From NCBI RefSeq assembly GCF_947250635.1, contig NZ_OX366335.1, positions 682,001 to 746,000 on the forward strand: 64,000 nt of DNA, written 5' to 3'. This document shows, one piece after another, positions 29,287-39,025 of the stretch. Origin of the DNA: Wolbachia endosymbiont (group B) of Parapoynx stratiotata (lineage in GTDB: Bacteria; Pseudomonadota; Alphaproteobacteria; Rickettsiales; Anaplasmataceae). The translations under genes were made by a program, and so were the position numbers. A model generated the notes under the pieces. It worked only from the letters and a program-made list of their open reading frames with translations, was not told the DNA's origin and searched no databases. Position 1 is the stretch's first letter. Each line of letters begins with the position of its first letter.

Positions 29287-30030
29287 GGTTCTGTCGCATT
29301 TGTAGGGAAGTAGAAAGAAGAATGATATAATTGTCTAAAAAAAAAGCAAAGATGTTTCGTATCAATCAAAAATTGTTGCCATATTTCAAAGGATTTAGCT
29401 TTTCAGAGGATGTTATCTGTATACATGAAATGTCGATTCTCTTTGAGCTATCGAGATTTGGAAGAAATGATGAGTATAAGGGGAGCAAAATGCTACGTTA
29501 CAAAGGTGGGTTATCACCACTGATAGATGAGGCAGTAAGGAAAAGAAAGAAGCAGGTTGGTAGTAGTTGGAGAGACTTACATTAAATAAACGGTAAATGG
29601 GTTTATTTATATACTGTACTCTTGTGTGTTAGTAGAGACAAGTCTGCAGCACTTGCATTCTTTCGTAAAGCCTTCAGGAGTAACTATCTTCCTGAGAAAA
29701 TTGTAATTGATAAAAGCGGCAGTAATACTGCTGCTCTTGATGATTTGAATGCAGAAATTTCTGAAGATTACAGTTCTTCAAATAAAATATCTAAATAATA
29801 TTGTTGATAGATTTATCAACAAACTAATAAAGCCAATGCTTGGGTTTAAAAGCTTCCATTCCGCAAAGATTACCATCACAGGCATAGAAAATATTCGTAT
29901 GATTCAAAAAAGACAAATTATTAAATAATGTTTCTACTTTTGAGAATTTTGCTATGTTAATGGCTTCATAACTCCTATAATCCCACCTTTAATGATCTTC
30001 TTTCCTATGGTTTATAGATGCGACAGAACC
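29287..30030 (+). mobile_element. IS6-family element, transposase degenerated
   Basis: Bounded by inverted repeats GGTTCTGTCGCA / TGCGACAGAACC, 744 bp. Fragments in several frames show an IS6-type transposase: PYFKGFSFSEDVI (29358 on), then SPLIDEAVRKRKKQVGSSWRDLH, then NGKWVYLYTVLL, AALAFFRKAFRSNYLPEKIVIDKSGSN and YLNNIVDRF...IKPMLGFKSF. Stops and frameshifts separate them, and part of the DDE region is missing, so it is inactive. A partial copy with the same left end is at 49975. Confidence 0.85.
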
Positions 30031-30102
30031 GTTTTTATAGGATTGGGGCTAAAGAAAACTTGCATGTAAATGTATCAAGGTATAAAATTATAAATATTAA
30101 GA

Positions 30103-30717
30103 ATGAATAGGTTAGTTATGAATCTTGTAACAAAATCCGCTATCGATTTTACTGCTTCGGCTGTTCTTGCTAGTGGAAAAATAGTTGATGATTTCTGTTT
30201 AAGTAAACATATAAAGGATAAGTATGCTGTCCTTTTTTTCTATCCACTTGATTTTACTTTTGTCTGTCCAACTGAGTTGATATCATTTAGCAACAAAATA
30301 GAAGATTTTTCAAAACGTAATGTTGAAGTGATAGGAATAAGTATAGATTCAAAATTTTCACACTATAAATGGCGAAACACTCCAGTTAATGATGGTGGTA
30401 TTGGAGAGGTTAGCTACAATTTAGTGTCTGATATCAAAAAGTCTATATCAAGAGACTATGGGGTCTTATATGATGACTCAATTGCACTAAGAGCAACTTT
30501 TGTTATTGATGATAAGTTTGTTGTACGTCATCAATCGATAAATGATTTTCCTTTAGGGCGTAATATCGATGAGTTTATTAGAATTATTGATGCAATAAAA
30601 CATAATGAAGAGCATGGTGAAGTATGTCCAGCAGGGTGGAAAAAAGGTAAGCCAGCAATGCAGGCAAGCGATGAAGGAGTGGCTGATTATCTAAACTCAC
30701 ACAGTGCAGAATTATAA
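30103..30717 (+). CDS. Peroxiredoxin (AhpC/TSA family)
   Basis: Thiol peroxidase that reduces H2O2 and organic peroxides. The peroxidatic cysteine is in FYPLDFTFVCPTELISF; the resolving cysteine is in GEVCPAGWKKGKPAM near the C-terminus, making it a typical 2-Cys type. 204 residues. ATG codons at 30103 and 30118 are both possible starts. It overlaps or abuts trxB, its probable electron source together with thioredoxin, suggesting one redox operon. Confidence 0.94.
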   Translation: MNRLVMNLVTKSAIDFTASAVLASGKIVDDFCLSKHIKDKYAVLFFYPLDFTFVCPTELISFSNKIEDFSKRNVEVIGISIDSKFSHYKWRNTPVNDGGIGEVSYNLVSDIKKSISRDYGVLYDDSIALRATFVIDDKFVVRHQSINDFPLGRNIDEFIRIIDAIKHNEEHGEVCPAGWKKGKPAMQASDEGVADYLNSHSAEL

Positions 30718-31651
30718 ATTGAGTACAAAAGTTCTTATTATTGGATCTGGAGCAGCGGGTTATGCTGCTGCTATATATGCAGCACGTGCAAATTTAGAGC
30801 CAATTGTAGTAACAGGAATGCAACCTGGTGGTCAGCTTACACTTACTACGGATGTTGAAAACTATCCAGGTTTTGTTTCTATACAAGGTCCAGAACTCAT
30901 GGAACAAAAGAGGTTGCATGCAGAGAAGGTGGGGGCAAGGGTAATAAATGACGAAATAAAAAGCGTTGAACAACTTGAGGATTCTAATGAGTATAGATTT
31001 AGATCTTGTGGTAATGCTAGTGACTACTATTCGAATGCAATTATAATCGCAGCTGGTGCGCAAGCGAAGTGGCTTGGCCTGGAGAGTGAAAAGAAATTTC
31101 AAGGTTACGGAGTTTCGGCATGCGCAACTTGTGATGGTGCATTTTTTAGAAATAAAGTTGTAGCTGTGGTTGGTGGTGGAAATACTGCTGTTGAAGAAGC
31201 AATATTTTTAACTCGATTTGCTAAGGAAGTTATACTGATACACAGGCGTGATAAGTTAAGAGCAGAGAAAGTAATGCAAGACAGGCTCTTTAAAAATGAT
31301 AAGATAAAGGTAATATGGAATCATACCGTAGAGCAGATTCTTGGAGAAGAAAATCCTAAAAAAATTACTGGCATTACAATTAAATCGACAGACATCAATA
31401 AAACCCAGGAATTGAAAGTAGATGGAGTGTTCATTGCAATTGGGCATGCACCAAATACAGGTATTTTTAAGGGCTTTGTTGAAATGGATCAGCAAGGTTA
31501 TATAATTACGAAACCTGGAACAACTCTAACCAGTAGGGCAGGGGTGTTTGCTGCTGGTGATGTTCAAGATAAGGTATATCGCCAGGCAGTAGTTGCAGCA
31601 GGTACAGGGTGCATGGCTGCACTTGATGCAGAAAAGTTTTTGGAATCATAA
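30704..31651 (+). CDS. trxB: Thioredoxin reductase
   Basis: FAD/NADPH disulfide reductase that regenerates thioredoxin. The FAD motif is VLIIGSGAAGYAAAIYAARA, the redox-active site CATCDG, the NADPH motif VVGGGNTAVEEA, and the C-terminal FAD motif GVFAAGDVQDKVYRQ. About 310 residues. Possible starts are a GTG at 30704, overlapping the peroxiredoxin stop, or a TTG at 30719 directly after it; neither has a clear ribosome-binding site, implying translational coupling. Confidence 0.96.
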   Translation: MQNYKLSTKVLIIGSGAAGYAAAIYAARANLEPIVVTGMQPGGQLTLTTDVENYPGFVSIQGPELMEQKRLHAEKVGARVINDEIKSVEQLEDSNEYRFRSCGNASDYYSNAIIIAAGAQAKWLGLESEKKFQGYGVSACATCDGAFFRNKVVAVVGGGNTAVEEAIFLTRFAKEVILIHRRDKLRAEKVMQDRLFKNDKIKVIWNHTVEQILGEENPKKITGITIKSTDINKTQELKVDGVFIAIGHAPNTGIFKGFVEMDQQGYIITKPGTTLTSRAGVFAAGDVQDKVYRQAVVAAGTGCMAALDAEKFLES

Positions 31652-31679
31652 TTAGTTCTAAAATTTTTAACTAAATTGC

Positions 31680-31709
31680 TTGCAATTTTCTTTGTTTTTT
31701 TTTTATAAT
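31680..31709 (+). promoter_or_regulatory. Sigma70-type promoter for ankyrin gene
   Basis: TTGCAA, 18 bp, then TATAAT, 35 bp upstream of the ATG at 31745. A long T tract fills the spacer. A GGGAG ribosome-binding site follows. Confidence 0.5.
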
Positions 31710-31744
31710 TATGTTAGTAAATTATAGTTTAGGGAGAATTTAGT

Positions 31745-33220
31745 ATGCTTTCGGGAGGTAATGTAGATTTTAGAAGAAGGGTTGTTAATGATGCAGGATT
31801 ACGAGCTCAAAATCAAACAACTTCAGGACAATCAACAAAAAAATTATTTAAAGCTATTCAATTTCAAGGCACTGATGATGAAAGAGTAACACCTGAAGAA
31901 GCTTTGAATCATTTTCAACAAGCATTGCAAGAAGGTGCGGATGTTAATGCGTTTAATGAAGAAGGCATGACACCTTTGATATCTATAATTTATGATTTAT
32001 CTGCAGGCTCTGAAACAGAAGAAGAAAAAGAATATCAGAGTATGATTAGGTTACTTCTACTTCACCGAAGCATAGATGTTAATATTCAAAAAAAAGGTGA
32101 TGGCAATACAGCTTTGCATCTAGCAATGTCCTTTCAACAAAGGAAAGTGTTACAACTCTTACTAAGTCATCCGAGAATAATGATGTATCTACTAAATAAA
32201 AGACTTCAAGATCCTGAGGAATGTGCTAAAAAAAATCGTGCTGAGCATTTGATCATAGAAATACAAAAAGCACAAACAGGAAAAGAATTATTGAATGCTC
32301 TTTCTCATGGAAATTTCCATGAAGCAAAAAGACTATTAAATGAAGAATTCAACCCTAATTGCTGGAAAAGAAATTTCAATGGAGAAATAGAAACGCTGCT
32401 TAGCCTGATTATCAAATCATGTTTACAAGGAATAACACAAGATAACGCGGAAGTATTGACTAAACTTTTAGAACATAAAGACCTAGATTTTAATCAAATA
32501 AAACCGATACCAGCTATAGAGCAAAATCTATGGGTGAAGCAAATAATTGAGCAAGTTATGAAAGAGCGATTAACTGATGCTATTAATAGAAAAGATTTGG
32601 ATGATATAAAAAAATTAGTAGAAGATAATTGCTTTATGAATGATCAAATTGTTATTGAGTTGCTTAAAAGTTTTAATCCTGTCAGAGAATATCTAAATGG
32701 AAAATTCCCTGCAACTGTGGAACAGTCTTCAGCAAATGTACATAATGTTGCCCCGGAAATAAACGACGATTTGATTGCTCAAGAATTGCAGCAGCTCGAA
32801 AACCTTAGAAATGAGCTTGAAAGAACAAAGGCTCAACTTACAGAAAAAGAGCAAGAGCTGAATAGGGTCGTAAGTGAAAGAACAAGAGACACTGACAAAA
32901 TTTCACAGTTAGAAAGGGATTTAAGGCAAGAGAGATTAGAACTTCAAGCTCAAAATCAAGACTCAAAGAACAAAAACAGAAAACTTTCAGAAGCAAGCAT
33001 TTATAATAGAAGGCAAAGTAACTATGCCTCTGCCTCTTTTGTGTTATCTGGAGCATTTGCTGTTGGTACAAGTCTAACAATGGTTCATTTAGCAATGTGT
33101 GTTTCGCTTGCTGTAGCTGCATTAACTTTTCTTGCAGTAGGATGTTACTGTTCTTATAACGCAAATACCGCACTTAATAACGTTGAAATCGAAAATGGTA
33201 GTTATAGAATAGCTGCTTGA
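31745..33220 (+). CDS. Ankyrin-repeat protein with coiled coil and membrane tail
   Basis: 491 residues. Ankyrin-like repeats lie at about 50-150 (EGADVNAFNEEGMTPLI, GDGNTALHLAMSFQQRKVLQLLL) and a degenerate set follows to 310. Residues about 345-420 are a heptad-rich coiled coil (LENLRNELERTKAQLTEKEQ). The last 75 residues hold two hydrophobic segments and the signature YAS.SFVLSGA, HLAMC and GCYC, nearly identical to the tail of the LRR-AAA protein at 11165. Its own promoter and RBS precede it. Candidate membrane-anchored, host-facing or secreted protein; partner unknown. Confidence 0.85.
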   Translation: MLSGGNVDFRRRVVNDAGLRAQNQTTSGQSTKKLFKAIQFQGTDDERVTPEEALNHFQQALQEGADVNAFNEEGMTPLISIIYDLSAGSETEEEKEYQSMIRLLLLHRSIDVNIQKKGDGNTALHLAMSFQQRKVLQLLLSHPRIMMYLLNKRLQDPEECAKKNRAEHLIIEIQKAQTGKELLNALSHGNFHEAKRLLNEEFNPNCWKRNFNGEIETLLSLIIKSCLQGITQDNAEVLTKLLEHKDLDFNQIKPIPAIEQNLWVKQIIEQVMKERLTDAINRKDLDDIKKLVEDNCFMNDQIVIELLKSFNPVREYLNGKFPATVEQSSANVHNVAPEINDDLIAQELQQLENLRNELERTKAQLTEKEQELNRVVSERTRDTDKISQLERDLRQERLELQAQNQDSKNKNRKLSEASIYNRRQSNYASASFVLSGAFAVGTSLTMVHLAMCVSLAVAALTFLAVGCYCSYNANTALNNVEIENGSYRIAA

Positions 33221-33324
33221 GTATTAATTTAAATATTCTTTATTGCTAGTTTTATATCATCACTTTAATTTGGTTGTGTTTTACTAAAAAAACTTTAGAT
33301 TTATTTTATAATTGATACTCAAAT

Positions 33325-34644
33325 ATGATTTTGAATTTATTGCAGACAGGGCAAAAGGAAGGCTATAAAATTGCGTATACCAATGCTCGTATTATTGACC
33401 CGGAAACTAAACTTGATATAAAAGGTTCATTATTGACTGAAGGGGATAAAATTGTTGATTTTGGCGAATCATTATTTTCAACAAGTGGAGTTGATGAAAC
33501 AATAGATTGTGAAGGGCTTGTTCTAATGCCAGGTCTTATTGACATTCACGTGCATTTTCGTGAACCAGGTCAAGAGCATAAAGAAACTATACATACAGGC
33601 AGCAAATCTGCAGCTGCAGGGGGCGTTACAACTGTAGTTTGCCAGCCAAACACTGTTCCAGCGATTGATAGTGTTGTCTTGGCTAAGTATTTGAAATATA
33701 GAGCATTTGAAACTTCGCATGTGAATGTTCAATTTTACGCTAAAATCACCACTTCGGAAGAAAAATTAACTGAAATGGCACTCTTAAAGGAAGAAGGTGC
33801 AGTTGGGTTCACCGATGATGGTATGCCAGTTATGAATACAATGATTATGAGACAGGCACTGCTTTATTCAAGTATGCTTGGTGTTCCTATTGCTCAACAC
33901 GCAGAGGATTTGAATCTATCTGCTGGTGGCGCAATTAACGAGGGTAAGATTTCTGAAGAATTGGGAGTAAAGGGAATCTTGAGTGCGTCAGAGTCGGTCA
34001 TGGTAACTCGTGATATACTGCTAATGAAGGACATAGAAAATGTACACTATCATATTTTACATGTCTCTTCAAAAGATTCACTTGATGCTATTAAACGTGC
34101 AAAAGATTTGGGATTAAATGTTACATGTGAAGTAACTCCTCATCACTTTACTTTAACTGAAGATATAGTAAAGCAACATGGGGCAATCGCAAAAATGAAT
34201 CCGCCACTACGTACTGAGGAAGATCGTTTAGCTATGATTGAAGGTTTAAAAACAGGTGTGATTGATTGCATTGCAACCGATCATGCTCCGCATGATCTTA
34301 GTTCTAAAGATCTTCCACTTGAAAATGCTGCATTTGGTATTGTTGGCCTTGAAACAATGCTGCCCCTTTCACTTGAACTATATCATAGTGGACAAATGGG
34401 TCTACTTGATGTGCTTGCAAAATTGACATATAAGCCTGCAGATATCATACATATGCCACGTGGCCGCATACAGAAAAACCTTGTAGCGGACTTAATTTTA
34501 GTTGATTTGGATCATGAATGGGAAATTAAAGTTGACAACTTTGCTAGTAAATCAAAGAATTCGCCTTTCGGTGGACGCAAAGTGAAAGGGCATGTAGTAC
34601 GTACCGTTGTGTCTGGCAAAACTGTATATTTACAGAAGAGTTAG
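33325..34644 (+). CDS. pyrC: Dihydroorotase
   Basis: Third step of pyrimidine synthesis, cyclising carbamoyl-aspartate. Class I amidohydrolase of 439 residues. The metal-binding motif DIHVHFREPGQEHKE is near residue 73, further ligands are in EVTPHHFTLT and LHVSSKDS, and ATDHAPHD is in the second half. The C-terminal SKSKNSPFGGRKVKGHV is characteristic. The start is the ATG at 33325, with no strong RBS. Intact. Confidence 0.96.
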   Translation: MILNLLQTGQKEGYKIAYTNARIIDPETKLDIKGSLLTEGDKIVDFGESLFSTSGVDETIDCEGLVLMPGLIDIHVHFREPGQEHKETIHTGSKSAAAGGVTTVVCQPNTVPAIDSVVLAKYLKYRAFETSHVNVQFYAKITTSEEKLTEMALLKEEGAVGFTDDGMPVMNTMIMRQALLYSSMLGVPIAQHAEDLNLSAGGAINEGKISEELGVKGILSASESVMVTRDILLMKDIENVHYHILHVSSKDSLDAIKRAKDLGLNVTCEVTPHHFTLTEDIVKQHGAIAKMNPPLRTEEDRLAMIEGLKTGVIDCIATDHAPHDLSSKDLPLENAAFGIVGLETMLPLSLELYHSGQMGLLDVLAKLTYKPADIIHMPRGRIQKNLVADLILVDLDHEWEIKVDNFASKSKNSPFGGRKVKGHVVRTVVSGKTVYLQKS

Positions 34645-34728
34645 TTATTATACAATTGTGCTCTCAACTTCAATCAATTGTAAAGATTTAATATAAGTGG
34701 TAAAATATAGCCACTGAATAAAAAATAT

Positions 34729-35913
34729 ATGCTAATTAGTACGACATCGGAACTGGAAAATGCATGTAAAGAATTGATGGAAAAAGATCCAAAATTTATA
34801 GCAATTGACACGGAGTTCATTAGAAATAATTTAACCTACTACCCAAAATTATCGTTAATTCAAATTTCTTACGGAGAGAAGAGTTTTATTGTAGATGCAT
34901 TAGTGCCAGAAATTGATTTATCATTCATTAAGAAAATGATGCTAAATCAGGGAATAATCAAAGTGTTTCATAGCTGCCGGCAGGATATAGAATCCTTACT
35001 CACTGTGTTTAAATGTGTTCCCACTCCTATTTTTGATACCCAAGTTGCTGCTATGTTTTGCCATTATTATCATGACTTTATTGGTTATTCAAAAGTAGTA
35101 GAGCAATATCAAGGAATAGCACTGGATAAAATTAAAGCTAAAAATTCAGACTGGTTAAGGCGTCCATTGTCTGAGGATCAACTAGACTATGCAATAAACG
35201 ACGTGGTATATCTATATGATCTATACCAAATATTGTGCAATAAACTTGAAGAAAGTAATAGGATGAGTTGGTTTCAAGAAGAGATGGAATTATTGGTTGA
35301 TATAAATAAGTATTTGCATAGTCCAAAAGATGCATGGAGGAGGATTAAATTTAACTATGAAGCAAATCCGAGGCTAATGTTAGTTGTTAAAGCAGTGAGT
35401 GAGTGGCAAGAGACTTTAGCACAACGCTATAACATCAATCGTAATAAAGTAATTAATAATGCTGTAATAATTGGTCTTATTGAAAAAAATGTGGAGCGTA
35501 TTGACGAGGTTTTAGATGATCTTGAGAGGAACACAAAAAATATAAAAGAGGAAGATTTATTAGAATTTATGAATATTTTCAATGAGAATGAGAAGGAGTT
35601 TGTGCAGCAAAATTATACTCTGTCAGATAATTATGATAAATCTGTATTTGATATACTCTCGATTATTTTAGAGAGCAAATGTAAGGAAAATAACATATCA
35701 AGAAAGTTAGTTTCATCAAAAGATGAGTTAGCTGGTTCAATATCTGGGCAGATAGATAAACTATTCAAGGGGTGGAGATATGATTTTTTCGGTAAGTCAG
35801 TTGAATCATTTTTGAACGCAGGCTCAAGGTTTGAGATTTTAATGGTAAAATCTGCTGATAGTACAGCTAAAATTCGGAGTAATCTCGTGAAAAATAACCG
35901 TATCACGTGCTGA
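34729..35913 (+). CDS. rnd: Ribonuclease D
   Basis: 3'-5' exoribonuclease that trims tRNA precursors. The DEDDy motifs are present: FIAIDTEFIRNNLTYYPKLSLIQI (Exo I), VFHSCRQDIESLL (Exo II), and DQLDYAINDVVYLYDLY (Exo III with Y). HRDC-like sequence follows at about 210-290. 394 residues, standard. Its end overlaps coaE by 11 bp in convergent orientation. Confidence 0.94.
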   Translation: MLISTTSELENACKELMEKDPKFIAIDTEFIRNNLTYYPKLSLIQISYGEKSFIVDALVPEIDLSFIKKMMLNQGIIKVFHSCRQDIESLLTVFKCVPTPIFDTQVAAMFCHYYHDFIGYSKVVEQYQGIALDKIKAKNSDWLRRPLSEDQLDYAINDVVYLYDLYQILCNKLEESNRMSWFQEEMELLVDINKYLHSPKDAWRRIKFNYEANPRLMLVVKAVSEWQETLAQRYNINRNKVINNAVIIGLIEKNVERIDEVLDDLERNTKNIKEEDLLEFMNIFNENEKEFVQQNYTLSDNYDKSVFDILSIILESKCKENNISRKLVSSKDELAGSISGQIDKLFKGWRYDFFGKSVESFLNAGSRFEILMVKSADSTAKIRSNLVKNNRITC

Positions 35914-36481
35914 GGTCTAACGAGTTTATTATGTCTTTCACTTGAGAAAAAACATTTGCGCTGCTATCGATTATGAAGTTACTCATTTGCCTTTTTTCTT
36001 CAATAGGTAGCTGAATACTGAACATTAGATTCAGCTTTTCTTTATCCATATTACGCTCACTAATCCTTTGAGCTTGCACAACGCTATCTGCATGGATAAA
36101 AACAATAAAATCGCAATACAAATGGAATCTCGTTTCCAGCAGGAGTGGAATGTCTAGAACTAGAAGTTTTCTGTTGTTTTCTTTCTCATGATCAATAAAA
36201 AATTCTAATTCATTTCGCACAGCGGAATGTACTAAAGACTGGAATTGCTTCCAATTTTCATCATGTGCTAAAAAATATTTAGACAATACTGTTCTATCAA
36301 TTTTTCCATTTACTACTACCCCAGGAAATTTTTCTTCTGCATAACTTATTATGTTTTTGTCCACTTTATAAAGCTGGTGCACGACAGAGTCGGCATCAAA
36401 CAAAGCGGCACCAAATTCTTTAAAGCAATTGGCTACAAAGCTCTTTCCAACTGCAATCCCACCTGTTAAACCTATGATCAT
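35903..36481 (-). CDS. coaE: Dephospho-CoA kinase
   Basis: Last step of coenzyme A synthesis. 192 residues; the P-loop GLTGGIAVGKS is at the N-terminus, ALFDADSVVHQLY follows, and VLDIPLLLETRF and RISERNMDKEK mark the CoA domain and lid. Start ATG at 36481. It is convergent with rnd, overlapping at the 3' ends. Confidence 0.95.
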   Translation of the reverse strand: MIIGLTGGIAVGKSFVANCFKEFGAALFDADSVVHQLYKVDKNIISYAEEKFPGVVVNGKIDRTVLSKYFLAHDENWKQFQSLVHSAVRNELEFFIDHEKENNRKLLVLDIPLLLETRFHLYCDFIVFIHADSVVQAQRISERNMDKEKLNLMFSIQLPIEEKRQMSNFIIDSSANVFSQVKDIINSLDLST

Positions 36482-36615
36482 ATAGCAAATTTCTTATAAA
36501 ACTATATTTATAGCATCTCCTATGCCTATTTAAAACTGAATGCATAGGTATAAAAAGAAAAGCTATTATTTTTTTAGTAATTAAGTAAAATAGAGTGAAA
36601 GATTAAGAGGAAATT

Positions 36616-38019
36616 TTGAAAGATAAGATAAAAAAGATAGTGATTTCAGGGAAAGAAGTGTGGCCAATCATTGAGGGCGGTAAAGGTATTGCAATCAGTG
36701 ATGGAGGATCAAGTGGGGCATTTGCTGCAGCGGATGCTGTTGGTACGTTTTCTGGTGCAAATGCTAAACTTATCGATGACAATGGCGAGCTGGTACCACT
36801 AATTTATAAAGGTAAAACAAGAAATGAAAAGCACGAAGAGTTAATCAAGTATAGTATTGAGGCTGGAGTTAGTCAAGCAAAAATAGCGAATGAAATATCA
36901 AAGGGCCGTGGAAGAATACATATGAACGTGCTTTGGGAAATGGGAGCAGCAGAACAAGTCCTTCATGGCATATTAGAAAAAGCAAAAGGCTTAGTTCATG
37001 GCATCACTTGCGGTGCTGGTATGCCTTACAGGCTTGGAGAAATTGCAGCTAAATATCAAGTTTATTACTACCCCATTATCTCATCAGCACGTGCTTTTAA
37101 AGCGTTGTGGAAACGTGCTTACCAAAAAATATCTTCTTTTTTACTTGGTGGAGTAGTATATGAGGATCCGTGGCTTGCTGGTGGTCACAATGGGCTCAGT
37201 AATAGTGAAGACCCAGAATTACCGCAGGCTCCATTTGAAAGAGTTGCAGAGCTTAGATCTTTCATGAACGAGGTTGGTCTTGCTGAAACGCCAATTGTTA
37301 TGGCAGGGGGAGTGTGGCATTTGAAGGATTGGGAACATTGGTTTGACAATTTACAAATCGGACCAATAGCTTTTCAGCTTGGTACTCGTCCACTTTTAAC
37401 AAAAGAAAGTCAGATTTCTACAGAGTGGAAAAAGAAGTTACTTACTTTAGAAGAAGGTGATGTATTTTTAAACAAATTTAGTCCAACAGGGTTTTACTCA
37501 TCTGCAGTAAGAAATAACTTCATACGTGAGCTACAGGAGAGGAATTCACGTCAAATAAAATTTTCGGAAAGTGCAAGCGGAGAGTTTAATAATGAATTTG
37601 CAATGGGTAGCAGAGGTAGAAAGATTTACCTCACTGTAAAAGACAAAGAGCTAGCAAATGCATGGATTAAAGCAGGGTATACAGAGGTAATGAAAACTCC
37701 AGATACAACTGTTATTTTTGTGACACCAGGCAAATTTGCGGAAATAAGACAAGATCAAATTAATTGCATGGGATGTTTAAGCCATTGTCTGTTTAGCAAT
37801 TGGAAAGATCATGGTGACCATTCAACAGGGCGAAAGCCAGACCCACGGAGTTTCTGTATACAAAAGACACTGCAAAACATTGTACATGACGGCAATGTTG
37901 AAAATGAACTCATGTTTTCTGGACACAATGTGTACAGATTTAAGCAAGACCCATTTTATGAAAATGGCTACGTACCGACAGTAAAAGAATTGGTGGAAAG
38001 GATATTAACTGGGTATTAG
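36616..38019 (+). CDS. NAD(P)H-dependent flavin oxidoreductase (nitronate monooxygenase family)
   Basis: 467 residues with a TIM-barrel FMN domain of the NPD/nitronate monooxygenase type. The conserved glycine-rich GITCGAGMPYRLGEIAAKY, GGVVYEDPWLAGGHNGLS and PIVMAGGVWHLKDW, plus QLGTRPLLT, form the FMN site. The C-terminal third carries cysteines (NCMGCLSHCLFSNW). TTG at 36616 is the likely start behind an AGAGGAAA site. Physiological substrate not clear; similar proteins in Rickettsiales are annotated only by family. Confidence 0.8.
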   Translation: MKDKIKKIVISGKEVWPIIEGGKGIAISDGGSSGAFAAADAVGTFSGANAKLIDDNGELVPLIYKGKTRNEKHEELIKYSIEAGVSQAKIANEISKGRGRIHMNVLWEMGAAEQVLHGILEKAKGLVHGITCGAGMPYRLGEIAAKYQVYYYPIISSARAFKALWKRAYQKISSFLLGGVVYEDPWLAGGHNGLSNSEDPELPQAPFERVAELRSFMNEVGLAETPIVMAGGVWHLKDWEHWFDNLQIGPIAFQLGTRPLLTKESQISTEWKKKLLTLEEGDVFLNKFSPTGFYSSAVRNNFIRELQERNSRQIKFSESASGEFNNEFAMGSRGRKIYLTVKDKELANAWIKAGYTEVMKTPDTTVIFVTPGKFAEIRQDQINCMGCLSHCLFSNWKDHGDHSTGRKPDPRSFCIQKTLQNIVHDGNVENELMFSGHNVYRFKQDPFYENGYVPTVKELVERILTGY

Positions 38020-38031
38020 GGTATGGTTGAA

Positions 38032-38060
38032 TTGACAAGTAAACTTTACTTTGTTATAAT
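38032..38060 (+). promoter_or_regulatory. Consensus sigma70 promoter
   Basis: TTGACA (38032-38037), 17-bp spacer, TATAAT (38055-38060): a perfect match to consensus. It drives the gene at 38101, which also has a GGGGGAA ribosome-binding site. High expression is expected. Confidence 0.8.
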
Positions 38061-38100
38061 AAATGTTTATTAATTTAACCTTAATTTAGGGGGAACTTTT

Positions 38101-38988
38101 ATGCGTGATAGTGTTTTAAAAAGGTATGCACTTGCCTATATAAAAGAAAATGGCAGTGACAATGGTGTTCAAGAATTTTTATGTTCTTGTGGTATGCAAA
38201 ATATTGAGAACTGGAGTGATAAAATTTTTGAAGATGCGTATAAGGGATTTAAGCGCAGTAATCCAACTAATGATCAGCACAGTACAGAATATGATAGAAG
38301 CAATAGGCAACAAACTACAGGCCCTCAAGTCACGCACGTACATGATAATAGAGGTTTAGATTTTTGGGATTATTTACTACTTAGCAACCTGTTTGGTGGT
38401 CGTACTACAGTTATAAATAACCCTGGTTTTGATACTGTTGGCTACCAAAGCAGAGAAGATAAGAAAAAAGACTCAGAAGACAGCAGGAAATTATTAGCTT
38501 TAGGGATAGTAGCTGTAGTTGCGTGTGTTGCTTTCCATGCTTTAATGTGTGTTTGGTACAACAGCAGCGAAAAAACGGCTAGAAAGTCAGAAAAAATAGA
38601 TTATCTAGATAGTCAACTTAAAATGTTCAGAAATATAGAATTTGCAGTTGGTGCAATTTCTTTAGCAGCTTTGATAGGTTGCGCTATTAACCCAGTCTTA
38701 CCAGTTTGGGGTTTAGTCATTCTTGGCATTAATTCTCTTGTGTGTCTTGCTGGTGGTGTGGCTTTTCATATGAAACATAAGAAAGAGTCAGAAAATATTA
38801 AGAAGGCTGAAGAAGCGGTAGATAGCTATCCTGGACAAGGGCGTAGTTGTGGAGGTTATGATTCATCACCACCTCCTTACCCTAATACTGTTCCAAGTGC
38901 TCCTTCTTATGATGAAACCAGACCTGGTGGGTTGTTTTCTCATTCTAATGCGGAAAAACATTCTGGAAATCATGGATGTAATGTATGA
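38101..38988 (+). CDS. Membrane protein with PPPY and PSAP late-domain-like motifs
   Basis: 295 residues. The N-terminal 120 are soluble and polar. Two hydrophobic regions follow at about 130-155 (LLALGIVAVVACVAFHALMC) and 180-225 (FAVGAISLAALIGC...LVILGINSLVCLAGGVAF). The C-terminal tail is proline-rich and holds PPPY (257-260) and PSAP (265-268), followed by SYDET. PPxY binds WW domains of NEDD4 ubiquitin ligases and P(S/T)AP binds TSG101 of ESCRT-I in eukaryotic and viral proteins. I do not recognise the protein family; conservation among Wolbachia cannot be judged here. Expression is probably strong, given its promoter. Confidence 0.75.
   Translation: MRDSVLKRYALAYIKENGSDNGVQEFLCSCGMQNIENWSDKIFEDAYKGFKRSNPTNDQHSTEYDRSNRQQTTGPQVTHVHDNRGLDFWDYLLLSNLFGGRTTVINNPGFDTVGYQSREDKKKDSEDSRKLLALGIVAVVACVAFHALMCVWYNSSEKTARKSEKIDYLDSQLKMFRNIEFAVGAISLAALIGCAINPVLPVWGLVILGINSLVCLAGGVAFHMKHKKESENIKKAEEAVDSYPGQGRSCGGYDSSPPPYPNTVPSAPSYDETRPGGLFSHSNAEKHSGNHGCNV
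38869..38904 (+). other. Tandem PPPY and PSAP short linear motifs
   Basis: Codons 257-268 read PPPYPNTVPSAP. Both motif classes recruit the host budding and endosomal machinery in retroviruses, and the arrangement PSAP-SYDET resembles LITAF-type tails. Location on a membrane-protein tail makes access possible. Function is inference. Confidence 0.5.
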
Positions 38989-39025
38989 ACATTGATTTTA
39001 GAAGGTAAATTGTACAGCAAATAGT

